Positions 49,783 through 59,044 of a stretch of DNA of 64,000 bases are shown here, in pieces (within the stretch, counting starts at the first letter, position 1; every line of letters begins with the position of its first letter). The notes beneath the pieces are model-generated. The model worked only from the letters and a program-made list of their open reading frames with translations, was not told the origin of the DNA and did not search any database. Origin of the DNA: Allobosea sp. Leaf344 (GTDB lineage: Bacteria; Pseudomonadota; Alphaproteobacteria; Rhizobiales; Beijerinckiaceae). The stretch lies in the NCBI RefSeq assembly GCF_001426225.1, contig NZ_LMRT01000016.1:263273-327272 (forward strand), given 5' to 3'. The translations under genes were made by a program, and so were the position numbers.

Positions 49783-51126
49783 ATGACTCGCAAATATTTC
49801 GGCACGGATGGCATTCGCGGCCGCGCCAACGGCGTGATCACGCCGGACCTCGCCATGAAGGTCGGGCAGGCGACCGGCATCGCCTTCCAGCGTGGCGACC
49901 ATCGCCACCGCGTCGTCATCGGCAAGGATACCCGCCTCTCCGGCTACATGATCGAATATGCGATGGTGGCCGGGTTCACCTCGGTCGGCATGGATGTGAT
50001 GCTGCTCGGCCCGATGCCGACGCCGGCGGTCGCGATGCTGACGCGCTCTATGCGGGCCGATCTCGGCGTGATGATCTCCGCCTCGCACAACCCCTATGAA
50101 GACAATGGCATCAAGCTGTTCGGGCCCGATGGCTACAAGCTCAGCGACGAGGTCGAGGCGAAGATCACCAGCCTGCTCGATTCAGACCTCTCCGCGCATC
50201 TCTCCTCCTCGGCCAATCTCGGCCGGGCCAAGCGCATCGACAGCGTCCATGCCCGCTATATCGAATTCGCCAAGCGCACCCTGCCGCGCAATATGAGCCT
50301 GGAAGGGCTGCGCATCGTCGTCGATTGCGCCAATGGCGCCGCCTATAAGGTCGCGCCCGAGGCGCTGTGGGAACTCGGCGCGGAGGTGATCGCGATCGGC
50401 GTCGACCCCGACGGCTTCAACATCAACAAGGATGTCGGCTCCACCCATCCGGAAGCGCTGATCCAGAAGGTGCGCGAATTGCGCGCCGATATCGGCATCG
50501 CGCTCGATGGCGACGCCGACCGGGTGCTGATCGTCGACGAGCAGGGCCAGGTCGTCGATGGCGACCAGCTGATGGCGGTGATCGCGCGCAGCTGGCTGGA
50601 GGATGGCCGGCTGGCGCAGCCCGGCATCGTCGCGACGATCATGTCCAATCTCGGCCTCGAGCGCTATCTCGCGGGGCTCGGCCTCTCGATGGCCCGCACG
50701 GCGGTGGGCGATCGCTATGTGCTGGAGCATATGCGCGCCAACGGCTTCAATCTCGGCGGCGAGCAGTCCGGCCACATCATCCTGTCCGACTACGCCACGA
50801 CGGGCGACGGGCTGGTCGCGGCGCTGCAATTGCTGGCCGTGGTCAAGCGGCTGGACAAGCCGGTCTCGGAGGTCTGCCATTGCTTCGAGCCGCTGCCGCA
50901 GATCCTCAAGAACGTCCGTTACAAACAGGGCCAGCCGCTGACGGCCAAGCCCGTCGTCACCGCCATCGAGGCGGCGCGGGTCCTGCTGGGCGATAGCGGG
51001 CGCCTCGTCATTCGTCCCTCGGGCACCGAGCCGGTGATCCGGGTGATGGCCGAGGGCGATGATCGCGACCTGGTCCTGCGGGCGGTCGACGACGTCGTCG
51101 ATGCGGTGACCAAGGCCGCCGCCTGA
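49783..51126 (+). CDS. glmM: Phosphoglucosamine mutase
   Basis: A 447-residue enzyme converting glucosamine-6-phosphate to glucosamine-1-phosphate for peptidoglycan and lipopolysaccharide precursors. [12 protein letters not shown] is the N-terminal signature, the phospho-serine loop [17 protein letters not shown] has the active serine at residue 101, the metal loop is [14 protein letters not shown], and the sugar/phosphate loops are GGEQSGHII and [16 protein letters not shown]. It follows ftsH after 153 bases, which contain a terminator and a short hairpin (CCGAAA/TTTCGG at 49719-49734) just before a TATAGA sequence. Confidence 0.97.
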   Translation: MTRKYFGTDGIRGRANGVITPDLAMKVGQATGIAFQRGDHRHRVVIGKDTRLSGYMIEYAMVAGFTSVGMDVMLLGPMPTPAVAMLTRSMRADLGVMISASHNPYEDNGIKLFGPDGYKLSDEVEAKITSLLDSDLSAHLSSSANLGRAKRIDSVHARYIEFAKRTLPRNMSLEGLRIVVDCANGAAYKVAPEALWELGAEVIAIGVDPDGFNINKDVGSTHPEALIQKVRELRADIGIALDGDADRVLIVDEQGQVVDGDQLMAVIARSWLEDGRLAQPGIVATIMSNLGLERYLAGLGLSMARTAVGDRYVLEHMRANGFNLGGEQSGHIILSDYATTGDGLVAALQLLAVVKRLDKPVSEVCHCFEPLPQILKNVRYKQGQPLTAKPVVTAIEAARVLLGDSGRLVIRPSGTEPVIRVMAEGDDRDLVLRAVDDVVDAVTKAAA

Positions 51127-51435
51127 GCCGCGACGCGGCGGCCCCGGCCCGTGCCGGGGCGGAGCAAGGCCCCGTAGCGCCGGCGCGGCTATCCGCCCGG
51201 CCGGGAGCCCGGCCCGCCGCCGATCCGGTTATGGTCCGGGTAATCTTCCTTAATGAATTCTGACTAGCTGGCTTTTATGGTTAAGTATTCATTTCTAGAG
51301 CAGGCGATTTCAGCAATTTTTCAGGTTAATCCTTAGGGTTAAGGCTCGTTTAAGAAATTCACGCCATTGTCTTCGTGTCGGTAACTCGCGCGGGCTGCGT
51401 CGTTTGCGCCGTGCAAAACACGAAGGACACTGCCA
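51127..51435 (+). other. Leader and promoter region of the outer-membrane barrel gene
   Basis: This 309-base stretch has no gene. The first part is GC-rich with a hairpin GCCCCGGC/GCCGGGGC near 51141-51160 that may end glmM transcription, without a U-run. From about 51230 to 51360 the sequence becomes AT-rich (for example GGTTAAGTATTCATTTC and CTTAGGGTTAAGGCTC), as expected of a strong promoter and a long leader for an abundant outer-membrane protein. No hexamer pair is clear. Confidence 0.4.
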
Positions 51436-52311
51436 ATGGGCAGCCTGAAAACTCTCGCGCTGGCAAGCGCCGTGGCGCTCGGCGTGCCTGCTTTCGCCAG
51501 TGCCGCTGATTTCCCGATCTCGTCTCCGCCGCCGCCTCCGCCGGAGACGCTCGGGCTGAAGGGCACGATCTCGTCCGGCGTCTATCTGCGCGGCGATATC
51601 GGCGTGGGACAGCTGCAGACCAGCAAATACTACCAGCAGGACGTCGCCAGCGTGAACGGCACCTTCTTCGGGGCCGGGGACACCACGACGGTCTTCGCCG
51701 GCGCCGGCCTGGGCTATCGCTTCAACAACTGGTTCCGCGTCGACGGCACGCTCGAATATCGCGGCGGCGCGCATTTCAGCGTCAACGACAAGCTGACCTA
51801 CAATAACGGCTTCGGCATCGTCCAGCAGAGCAACAGCTACAAGGGCAACATCAGCTCGATGGTCGCCCTGTTCAACGCCTATGTCGATCTCGGCACCTGG
51901 TATTGCCTGACCCCCTATATCGGCGCGGGCATCGGCTATGCCACCAACACCATCAGCGGCATGACCGACCAGGGCATCGTCTTCGCGGGCGGGCCGTCTT
52001 CCGCCACGCTCGGCACCGCCGGCAATGGCGACAAGTCCGGCGTCGCCTGGGCGCTGATGGCCGGTGTCGGCTATGAGGTGAACAAGAACCTGACGCTGGA
52101 AGCCGGCTATCGCTACCTGAACCTCGGCGAGGCCCAGTCCGGCCGCATCCAGAACGCCTTCCTCAACCAGAGCTACGCGCCGCTCAAGGTGAAGGAGCTG
52201 GAGAGCCACGACTTCAAGATCGGCATGCGCTGGAATTTCGGCGAGCCCGATTGCTGCGGCCCGACCGAGCGCGTCGCGCCCTATTACCCGCCGACCGTGC
52301 GCAAGTTCTGA
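51436..52311 (+). CDS. Outer-membrane beta-barrel protein (Omp25/31-like)
   Basis: A 291-residue protein with a signal peptide (residues 1-23, ending FASAADF), a short proline-rich segment (SSPPPPPPETL) and an eight-stranded type barrel: alternating hydrophobic strands such as YLRGDIGVGQLQ, TTVFAGAGLGYRFNNWFRVDGTLEYRG, LTPYIGAGIGYATN and NLTLEAGYRYLNLGEAQSG. Such Omp25/RopB-like proteins are abundant structural proteins of Rhizobiales envelopes. It lacks the usual C-terminal aromatic residue but ends KF preceded by a short extension with YYPPTV. AAGGA lies 8 bases before the ATG. Confidence 0.88.
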   Translation: MGSLKTLALASAVALGVPAFASAADFPISSPPPPPPETLGLKGTISSGVYLRGDIGVGQLQTSKYYQQDVASVNGTFFGAGDTTTVFAGAGLGYRFNNWFRVDGTLEYRGGAHFSVNDKLTYNNGFGIVQQSNSYKGNISSMVALFNAYVDLGTWYCLTPYIGAGIGYATNTISGMTDQGIVFAGGPSSATLGTAGNGDKSGVAWALMAGVGYEVNKNLTLEAGYRYLNLGEAQSGRIQNAFLNQSYAPLKVKELESHDFKIGMRWNFGEPDCCGPTERVAPYYPPTVRKF

Positions 52312-52337
52312 CGCACCGACGTAATCGTCTCGACCAG

Positions 52338-52368
52338 ACGGCGTGGACCTCCCGGTCCGCGCCGTTCT
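52338..52368. terminator. Hairpin between convergent barrel gene and gpmI
   Basis: ACGGCGTGGACC (52338-52349) pairs over 12 bases (one wobble) with GGTCCGCGCCGT (52354-52365) around TCCC. A short TTCT follows on the plus strand. It is placed to stop transcription from both sides. Confidence 0.55.
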
Positions 52369-52383
52369 GCCATGGGCGGCCGT

Positions 52384-53898
52384 TCAGCGCAGCAGCGAGT
52401 GCCCGGTCATCAGATCCGGCTGCGGCTGGCCGAGCAGGGCCAGCAGGGTCGGCGCGATATCGGCGAGCCGGCCATCGGCCAGCGTGGCGCCACCGCCGCC
52501 GATCAGCATCATCGGCACCGGGTTCGTGGTGTGGGCGGTATGCGGCTTGCCGGTGACGAGATCGACCATCTGCTCGCAATTGCCGTGATCGGCCGTCACC
52601 AGCAGCGCCCCGCCGCATTCCATGACGGCATCGGCGATCCGCCCCAGCCCCGTATCCACCGCCTCGACCGCCGCGATCGCCGCCGCGAGCACTCCGGTAT
52701 GCCCGACCATGTCCGGGTTGGCGAAGTTGAGGATGATCAGGTCATACTGGCCCGAGCGGATCGCGGCGACGGCCCTGTCGGTCAGCTCCGGCGCTGACAT
52801 TTCCGGCTGGAGATCATAGGTCGCGACCTTGGGGGACGGCACCATGATCCGGTCCTCGCCGGGATAGGGCGTCTCCTCGCCGCCATTGAAGAAATAGGTG
52901 ACATGCGGATATTTCTCCGTCTCCGCCATGCGCAGCTGGCGCAGCCCGGCGCGTGAGGCGGTCTCGCCGAGGCCCTGCGCCAGCGTCTGCGGCGCGAACA
53001 GCGCGCTCATCCGCTGATCCAGCTCGGCGCTGTAGGAGGTCATGCTGACGGCGCCGACCAGGGCGGGAAGGCGGGGGCGTGGAAACCCCTGGAAATCCGG
53101 CTGCAGGACGGCGTCGAGGATTTCGCGGATCCGGTCGGAGCGGAAATTGAAGCTCAGCAGCCCGTCGCCGTCCCGCATGCCGGCATAGGAGCCGATCGCG
53201 GCCGGGACGATGAATTCATCGGTCACCCCCTCGGCATAGGCACTGGCGATCGCCGCCTGCGCATCGGCGAAGCGGCGGCCTTCGCCCAGCACCATGACCT
53301 CCCAGGCCTGCGACACGCGCTCCCAGCGATGGTCGCGATCCATCGCGAAATAGCGGCCCGAAACCGTGGCGATCTCGGCCTGCGGCGGCAGGGCGGCCGC
53401 GAAGGCGGCGATGTAGCCGGCGGCCGATTGGGGCGGCGTGTCGCGGCCATCGGTGAAGACATGGACGCGCACGGGAATGCCGGCCGCGACGAGGATGTGG
53501 GCGAGAGCGACCGCATGATCCTGATGCGCGTGAACGCCGCCCGGCGAGACGAGCCCGAGCAGATGGCAGGCGCCACCGCTCGCCTGGAGCGCCGCGACGA
53601 GCCCCGAACCGGCGACGGCGCCGGCCAGCGTGCCGTCGCTGATCGCCTGGTTGATGCGCGGCAGATCCTGCATGACGACGCGGCCGGCGCCGAGATTGAG
53701 ATGGCCGACCTCGGAATTGCCCATCTGGCCTTCGGGCAGGCCGACATCGAGACCGCTGGTCTTGAGCTGCGCATGCGGGGAGGCGGCCCAGAGCCGGTCG
53801 AAATGCGGGGTCCTCGCCAGCTTCACCGCATTGCTGGCTGAATCGCCCCGGCAGCCCCATCCGTCCAGGATCATCAGCATGACAGGGCGTGGCGGCAT
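52384..53898 (-). CDS. gpmI: 2,3-bisphosphoglycerate-independent phosphoglycerate mutase
   Basis: A 504-residue manganese enzyme interconverting 3- and 2-phosphoglycerate. MLMILDGWGCRGDS starts the alkaline-phosphatase-like fold, the catalytic serine is at residue 62 in QMGNSEVGHLNLGAGR, and the substrate region FTDGRDTPPQSAAGYI and the metal motifs NFANPDMVGHTGV and VTADHGNCEQM are present. The ATG at 53898 has AAGGA 7 bases upstream. It converges on the barrel gene. It completes the lower triose pathway begun by gap and pgk elsewhere in the window. Confidence 0.96.
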   Translation of the reverse strand: MPPRPVMLMILDGWGCRGDSASNAVKLARTPHFDRLWAASPHAQLKTSGLDVGLPEGQMGNSEVGHLNLGAGRVVMQDLPRINQAISDGTLAGAVAGSGLVAALQASGGACHLLGLVSPGGVHAHQDHAVALAHILVAAGIPVRVHVFTDGRDTPPQSAAGYIAAFAAALPPQAEIATVSGRYFAMDRDHRWERVSQAWEVMVLGEGRRFADAQAAIASAYAEGVTDEFIVPAAIGSYAGMRDGDGLLSFNFRSDRIREILDAVLQPDFQGFPRPRLPALVGAVSMTSYSAELDQRMSALFAPQTLAQGLGETASRAGLRQLRMAETEKYPHVTYFFNGGEETPYPGEDRIMVPSPKVATYDLQPEMSAPELTDRAVAAIRSGQYDLIILNFANPDMVGHTGVLAAAIAAVEAVDTGLGRIADAVMECGGALLVTADHGNCEQMVDLVTGKPHTAHTTNPVPMMLIGGGGATLADGRLADIAPTLLALLGQPQPDLMTGHSLLR

Positions 53899-54013
53899 GG
53901 CGTGGTCCTTCCGGGTCGGCGATAGGGCGTCCCTCATACTCCGTCCCCCGCCGCGGAGGAAAGGGTGGGGAGGGGGGCGAGGTCCGCCATGCCGAGGGAG
54001 CGGTGGCCGAAGC

Positions 54014-54616
54014 TCAGGCCGCCAGGACGAAATCGAATCGCCCGATCCGGTCGCGTTGTCCGGCCCGCGTCACCTGCATCAGCAGGCTGTGATGGAAGAT
54101 GCCGTCGCGGTGGTTCGCCTCGCGATCATCCGGGAAATAGAGCTGGGTGGTCAGCAGCCTGCGGTCGTCGGCCCTGACCTTGACGTGGAAATGACGGGTG
54201 CGGCCCGGGTAGAGGCCCGGAATGCGGGTGATGAACTGGTAGCGCCCCTCGGCGTCGGTGAATTGGTGGCCGCGGAACCGGTCGCCCTCATTGTCATAGG
54301 CGCCGGCGCCATCGGCATGCCAGAGATCGACCAGCGCTCCGGCGAGCGGCTGGCACTGCTGTGTCAGCACGAAGCCCGAGAGCACCAGCGCCTCGCCCGG
54401 CCCGTCGCCGCGTAGATCGCGTTTCAAGGGCGAGGAGGGAGCATAAAAGGGCCCTTCTGTCTGCTGCCGTGTGCGCGCTGCCGAACCCTCGCAAGATGGT
54501 GTCGCTGGCAGCTCCCGCGCTCCGCCGAGGCTAGGCAAAGCGAGGCTGGCCAGTCCGAATGCCGAGAGCCGGGCGGTCAGCTGGCGGCGCGTCGGCGCAT
54601 GCGAAGGGGCCGTCAT
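54014..54616 (-). CDS. Exported intradiol dioxygenase-like protein
   Basis: A 200-residue protein with a twin-arginine-like start (TRRQLTARLSAFGLASLALPSLG) that suggests export. The rest is the catalytic fold of intradiol ring-cleavage dioxygenases: TEGPFYAP, then VLSGFVLTQQCQPLAGALVDLWHADGAGAYDN, and IPGLYPGRTRHFHVKV. The four iron ligands appear to be kept: Tyr107, Tyr136, His142 and His144. Classical catechol dioxygenases are cytoplasmic, so a periplasmic form probably acts on an extracellular or wall-related aromatic. No catechol pathway genes are nearby. The substrate is unknown. Confidence 0.83.
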   Translation of the reverse strand: MTAPSHAPTRRQLTARLSAFGLASLALPSLGGARELPATPSCEGSAARTRQQTEGPFYAPSSPLKRDLRGDGPGEALVLSGFVLTQQCQPLAGALVDLWHADGAGAYDNEGDRFRGHQFTDAEGRYQFITRIPGLYPGRTRHFHVKVRADDRRLLTTQLYFPDDREANHRDGIFHHSLLMQVTRAGQRDRIGRFDFVLAA

Positions 54617-54881
54617 CGATCATCGCTCCTGATCTGGCTGGAGACATGTGGGTGCTCTCGCAGTCGATTGGCAGGCGCTATCCTCTTGTGCCGGTCCCCC
54701 CTCACAGGGACGTGATCCGCCGCGCGCAGAACGCGCAAGCCGGCGTAGGCCGCAACCGCGCGGCTCGGGCGGCGTGGTCCGGCCTCATCCTCCTCTTGAA
54801 AACCTCCCTGCTCCGGGCGGAAGCCCTTGGCAGAGCTGCCATTGCCCCGCACTGTCCGGCTGACGAATCCGGAGGATGTGG

Positions 54882-56555
54882 ATGGCCAGCGATATCGAGA
54901 TCGCCCGTGCGGCGGAATTGCAGCCCATCGCTGCGATCGCCGAACGGGCCGGGATACCGGCGCAGGCGCTCCACCCCTATGGCAAGCATATCGCCAAGGT
55001 CGATACCGGCGAGATCCCCGGCTTCGCGGAGCGGCCCGACGGCCGGCTGATCCTGGTCACCGCGATCAGCCCGACACCCGCTGGCGAAGGCAAGACCACG
55101 ACGACGGTCGGGCTCGGCGACGGGCTGACGCGGATCGGCAAGCGCAGCATGATCGCGCTGCGCGAGCCCTCGCTCGGCCCCTGTTTCGGGGTGAAGGGCG
55201 GAGCGGCCGGCGGCGGCTACGCGCAGATCGTGCCGATGGAGCAGATCAACCTGCATTTCACCGGCGATTTCCACGCGATCACCAGCGCGCATAACCTGCT
55301 CGCCGCGCTGATCGACAACCACATCTATTGGGGCAACGGGCTCGGCCTCGACAGCCGCGCCATAGCCTGGCGCCGGGTGATGGACATGAACGACCGCGCC
55401 TTGCGCGCCATCGTCTCCTCGCTCGGCGGCGCGGGCAATGGCTTTCCCCGCGAGGACGGGTTCGACATCACCGTCGCCTCGGAGGTGATGGCGATCTTCT
55501 GCCTGGCCACCGATCTCGACGATCTGGAAGCGCGGCTCGGGCGCATCGTCGTCGGGCGCAGGCGCGACAAGAGCCCGGTCACGGCACAGGACCTCAAGGC
55601 GACGGGGGCGATGAGCGTGCTGCTCAAGGACGCCGTCATGCCCAATCTGGTGCAGTCGCTGGAGGGGACGCCGGCCTTCGTCCATGGCGGGCCCTTCGCC
55701 AACATCGCCCATGGCTGCAATTCCGTGATCGCCACCCGCGCGGCGCTGAAGCTGGCCGATTACGTGGTCACCGAAGCCGGCTTCGGGGCCGATCTCGGGG
55801 CGGAGAAATTCTTCGACATCAAATGCCGCAAGGCCGGGCTGAAGCCGCAGGCGGCGGTCGTCGTCGCCACCGTGCGCGCGCTGAAGATGCATGGCGGGGC
55901 GGCCAAGGACGCACTGGGCCAGGAGGATCTGGCGGCGCTGCAGGGCGGCCTCGCCAACCTCGCCCGGCATGTCGAGAACATCGGCAAATTCGGGGTCCCG
56001 GCCATCGTCGCGATCAATAATTTCACCACGGATACGCCGGCCGAGCATGAGCTGATCGGGCGCTATTGCCGCGAGACGCTGGGTGTCGAGGCGGTGATCT
56101 GCCGGCACTGGGCGGAAGGCGGCGCCGGTACCGAGGAGCTGGCGCACAAGGTGGTGGCGCTGGCCGAGAGCGGGCAGGCGGATTTCGCGCCGCTCTATCC
56201 CGATGCGATGCCGCTCTGGGACAAGCTCGAGACGATCGCCCGCGAGATCTACGGCGCAGCCGGCCTCTCGGCCGATGCGAAGGTCCGGGCCCGCTTCGCC
56301 GAGCTGGAAGCCGCCGGCCATGGCGATCTTCCGGTCTGCGTCGCCAAGACGCAATATTCCTTCTCGGCCGATCCGGCTTTGCGCGGCGCGCCGAGCGGCC
56401 ATATCGTGCCCGTCCGCGAGCTGCGGCTCTCCGCCGGCGCCGGCTTCGTGGTGGCGATCTGCGGGGACATCATGACGATGCCCGGCCTGCCGCGGCAGCC
56501 CGCGGCGGAGCGTATCCATATCGATGCGGCGGGGCGGATAGAGGGCCTGTTCTGA
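54882..56555 (+). CDS. fhs: Formate--tetrahydrofolate ligase
   Basis: A 557-residue enzyme that makes 10-formyl-THF from formate, THF and ATP. The nucleotide site is [22 protein letters not shown] at about residues 60-80; [38 protein letters not shown] and DFGANLGAEKF-like [17 protein letters not shown] are family hallmarks. The ATG at 54882 was chosen because GGAGG lies 6 bases upstream, two codons inside a longer frame. It stands alone, divergent from the intradiol-type gene with 265 empty bases between. With the formaldehyde genes to the right it suggests that formate is recovered into the folate pool. Confidence 0.96.
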   Translation: MASDIEIARAAELQPIAAIAERAGIPAQALHPYGKHIAKVDTGEIPGFAERPDGRLILVTAISPTPAGEGKTTTTVGLGDGLTRIGKRSMIALREPSLGPCFGVKGGAAGGGYAQIVPMEQINLHFTGDFHAITSAHNLLAALIDNHIYWGNGLGLDSRAIAWRRVMDMNDRALRAIVSSLGGAGNGFPREDGFDITVASEVMAIFCLATDLDDLEARLGRIVVGRRRDKSPVTAQDLKATGAMSVLLKDAVMPNLVQSLEGTPAFVHGGPFANIAHGCNSVIATRAALKLADYVVTEAGFGADLGAEKFFDIKCRKAGLKPQAAVVVATVRALKMHGGAAKDALGQEDLAALQGGLANLARHVENIGKFGVPAIVAINNFTTDTPAEHELIGRYCRETLGVEAVICRHWAEGGAGTEELAHKVVALAESGQADFAPLYPDAMPLWDKLETIAREIYGAAGLSADAKVRARFAELEAAGHGDLPVCVAKTQYSFSADPALRGAPSGHIVPVRELRLSAGAGFVVAICGDIMTMPGLPRQPAAERIHIDAAGRIEGLF

Positions 56556-56563
56556 GGCTCCGC

Positions 56564-57601
56564 TCAGGCGAAGGCGAGCTGCACCTTCATCGCCTTCGAC
56601 TTGTCGGCTGCCAGCTCGAAAGCCTCGACGGCGCGCTCGACCGGGATGGAGGCGGTCAGCAGCGGGGACAGGTCGACGGCGCCGGAGCCGATCATCTGCA
56701 CCGCCCAGTCGAACTCCTCATGGAAGCGGAACGAGCCGCGCAGGTCGAATTCCTTCGCGACCAGCACGTTCATCGGCAAAGTGAAGGCTCCGCCGACGCC
56801 GATCTGCACGATCACCCCGCCCGGCCGCACCACCTCGAAGGCGCCGGCCAGCGCGTGCTGATTGCCCGACGCCTCGAACATCACGTCGAAGGCGCCCTTC
56901 TCGGCGCCGAACTCCGCTTTCAGCCGTTCCGGCTCGGCCATGACGTCGATGGCTGCGGCGGCGCCCATCTTACGGGCGGTGGCGAGCGGCCCGCCGACCA
57001 CGTCGGTCGCGACGATCTCGGCGGCGCCGGCCACCCTGGCCGCGATGACGGTGAGGATGCCGATGGGGCCGGACCCGGTCACCAGCACCCGCTTGCCGAG
57101 CAGCGGGCCGGCGCGCTTGACGGCGTGCAGGCAGACCGAGAGCGGCTCCGCGAAGGCCGCCATCGCCGCGCTGACGCCTGCGGCGACCTTGACGGCCTGG
57201 CGCTCCTCGACGACCAGCACATCGCGGAAACCGCCCTGGACATGGGGAAAGCGCATCGCCGAGCCATAGAACAGCATGTCGGTGCAATGCTGCTGCTGGC
57301 CCATCTGGCAATAGCGGCAGCGGCCGCAGGAGCGGCTCGGATTGACGGCGACACGGTCGCCGGGCCTCACCCGGCCGACCTCGCCGCCGACGGCCTCGAC
57401 CGTGCCGGCGATCTCATGACCCAGGATCATCGGCTCGCGCACGCGGATCGTTCCGAAGCCGCCATGCAGGTAATAATGCAGGTCGGAGCCGCAGATGCCG
57501 CCGGCCTCGATCCGGACGCGGACGTCGAGCGGGCCCAGCTCCGGAGCCGTCGTCGGCTCGACCCGCAGATCCTTCTCGGCATGGATGACAACGGCGCGCA
57601 T
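56564..57601 (-). CDS. idnD: Zinc-dependent L-idonate 5-dehydrogenase
   Basis: A 345-residue medium-chain alcohol dehydrogenase. The catalytic zinc site (GGICGSDLHYYLHGG, GHEIAGTVEAVG) and the structural zinc cysteines (CGRCRYCQMGQQQHC) are complete, and the Rossmann motif VTGSGPIGILTVIAA is intact. HGGFGTIRVREPMILGHE and the overall sequence fit L-idonate 5-dehydrogenase, which oxidises L-idonate to 5-keto-gluconate. It is divergent from the SDR gene that fits the next step, which strongly supports the assignment, although another polyol substrate is possible. Confidence 0.85.
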   Translation of the reverse strand: MRAVVIHAEKDLRVEPTTAPELGPLDVRVRIEAGGICGSDLHYYLHGGFGTIRVREPMILGHEIAGTVEAVGGEVGRVRPGDRVAVNPSRSCGRCRYCQMGQQQHCTDMLFYGSAMRFPHVQGGFRDVLVVEERQAVKVAAGVSAAMAAFAEPLSVCLHAVKRAGPLLGKRVLVTGSGPIGILTVIAARVAGAAEIVATDVVGGPLATARKMGAAAAIDVMAEPERLKAEFGAEKGAFDVMFEASGNQHALAGAFEVVRPGGVIVQIGVGGAFTLPMNVLVAKEFDLRGSFRFHEEFDWAVQMIGSGAVDLSPLLTASIPVERAVEAFELAADKSKAMKVQLAFA

Positions 57602-57768
57602 GGGCTCTCTCAGCTCTTCCAGTGATGCCGGCGCTCCGGCCAGGCCCGTCGGGCGAGGTTGCCGGTGCTGCCGCTGCTGTTGTCTAATCGTTTGAAAGAT
57701 GCATACCGAACGGAAGGCCGCTGGTGCAAACGCAAACTGCAGCGACCGTTCACAAGCGGAGGATGCCC

Positions 57769-58536
57769 ATGTCGTTGTCGCTGTTCAGCCTGGCCGGCAA
57801 GGTCGCTCTCGTCACCGGCTCGGGCCAGGGCATCGGGCTGGCCCTGGCGGAGGGGCTTTCGGAGGCGGGCGCGCATGTGGTGCTGAACGGGCGCGACCGC
57901 GCCAAGCTGGAGCGCGCCGCGGAGGCGATCGCCGGCGCCGGGCGCCCGGTCTCGGTCGCCCCCTTCGACGTCACCGACCAGGCGGCGGTCGAGGCGGCGG
58001 TGGCGCGGATCGAGGAGGAGATCGGGCCGATCGACATCCTCATCAACAATGCCGGCATGCAGAAGCGCGCGCCCTTCACCGAGTTTCCGGTCGAGGGCTG
58101 GCACGAGGTGATGGCGACGAATCTGCACTCGGTGTTCTACGTCACCCAGGCGGTGACGAAGCGCATGCTGCCGCGCCGGCGCGGCAAGGTGATCAGCATC
58201 GGCTCGGTGATGAGCGAGCTCGGCCGCGCCACCATCATCCCCTATACCGCCTCGAAGGGCGCGGTGAAGATGATGACGCGCGGGCTCGCGGCCGAACTCG
58301 GCAAGCACAACATCCAGGCCAATGCGATCGGCCCCGGCTATTTCACCACCGAGATCAACAAGGCGCTGATCGCCGACGAGGCGTTCTCGAACTGGGTGAA
58401 GACGCGCACGCCCGCCGGGCGCTGGGGCGAGACCCGAGAGCTGGTCGGAGCCGCGATCTTCCTGTCCTCGGCCGCGTCCGACTATGTCAACGGCCATCTG
58501 CTGATGGTGGATGGCGGGCTCACCGCGGTGGTCTGA
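57769..58536 (+). CDS. idnO: Gluconate 5-dehydrogenase-like SDR
   Basis: A 255-residue short-chain dehydrogenase. The cofactor motif TGSGQGIG is at residues 16-23, NNAGM follows strand four, and the catalytic triad is Ser146, Tyr159 and Lys163 (YTASK). Sequence and the divergent idnD partner fit reduction of 5-keto-gluconate to gluconate, so the pair would convert idonate to gluconate. The ATG at 57769 has GGAGG 6 bases upstream; an in-frame ATG 15 codons earlier lacks one. No gluconate kinase or dedicated regulator is adjacent. The 167-base divergent region probably holds a shared operator, not identified. Confidence 0.85.
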   Translation: MSLSLFSLAGKVALVTGSGQGIGLALAEGLSEAGAHVVLNGRDRAKLERAAEAIAGAGRPVSVAPFDVTDQAAVEAAVARIEEEIGPIDILINNAGMQKRAPFTEFPVEGWHEVMATNLHSVFYVTQAVTKRMLPRRRGKVISIGSVMSELGRATIIPYTASKGAVKMMTRGLAAELGKHNIQANAIGPGYFTTEINKALIADEAFSNWVKTRTPAGRWGETRELVGAAIFLSSAASDYVNGHLLMVDGGLTAVV

Positions 58537-58547
58537 GCCGGCGGCCC

Positions 58548-58958
58548 TCAGCAATCGCCGATCGGGCGGCCGTTACGGGCCTTGGCGGCGCGGCGCTCGA
58601 AATCCTGGCGGATCGCTTCGATCTTGTCCTCGTCGAGCTCCTCGAGGTCGAGCAGCTCCTGGCGTGCGCCCTTCAGATTGACGATCAGCTCGTCGAGCTT
58701 GATCTGCATGGCCGCGGTGTCGCGGTTCTGGCTGTTCTGGATGATGAACACCATCAGGAAGGTGATGATGGTGGTTGAGGTGTTGATCACCAGCTGCCAG
58801 GTATCGTTGAAGCCGAAGAACGGGCCCGAAGCGCCCCAGATCACGATCACCGACAAGGCGATGAAGAAGACCTGCGGCTTTCCGGCCCAGCGCGCCGTCG
58901 CCTGCGACAGCCGCGTGAAGAGCGAGCGATCGGTGATGCCTTCGGTGGTGTAAGCCAT
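58548..58958 (-). CDS. Low-affinity iron permease family membrane protein
   Basis: A 136-residue protein with two transmembrane helices (about 30-48 and 58-80; FFIALSVIVIWGASGPFFGFNDTWQLVINTSTTIITFLMVFIIQNSQNRDTAAMQIKLDELI) and a helical, charged cytoplasmic C-terminus. This is the core of the family named after yeast Fet4, common in bacteria as a small protein without proven transport. The second helix ends in QNSQNRDTAA, a highly conserved stretch. The ATG at 58958 follows AGG at 6 bases. It lies 86 bases downstream of fghA on the same strand. Confidence 0.87.
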   Translation of the reverse strand: MAYTTEGITDRSLFTRLSQATARWAGKPQVFFIALSVIVIWGASGPFFGFNDTWQLVINTSTTIITFLMVFIIQNSQNRDTAAMQIKLDELIVNLKGARQELLDLEELDEDKIEAIRQDFERRAAKARNGRPIGDC

Positions 58959-59044
58959 GGCGCCTGGTCCTGTCCGCGCCGCTCGGGCGGCGGCGCGTCG
59001 AAACAACGCAGGCGAGACGTTTCGGTTGCCGGAACGTCGCCGGC

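Noticed and set aside
53936..54000. Mobile element remnant upstream of gpmI
   Set aside because: The purine/pyrimidine-segregated stretch may be a dispersed repeat fragment, but there are no inverted ends, target duplication or transposase frame.
54617..54881. Riboswitch in the leader of fhs
   Set aside because: I looked for conserved paired elements and found only GC-rich sequence without a recognisable aptamer or terminator pair.
57602..57768. LacI- or GntR-type operator between idnD and idnO
   Set aside because: The AT-richer stretch near 57680-57705 is the likely control region, but I could not find a convincing inverted repeat.
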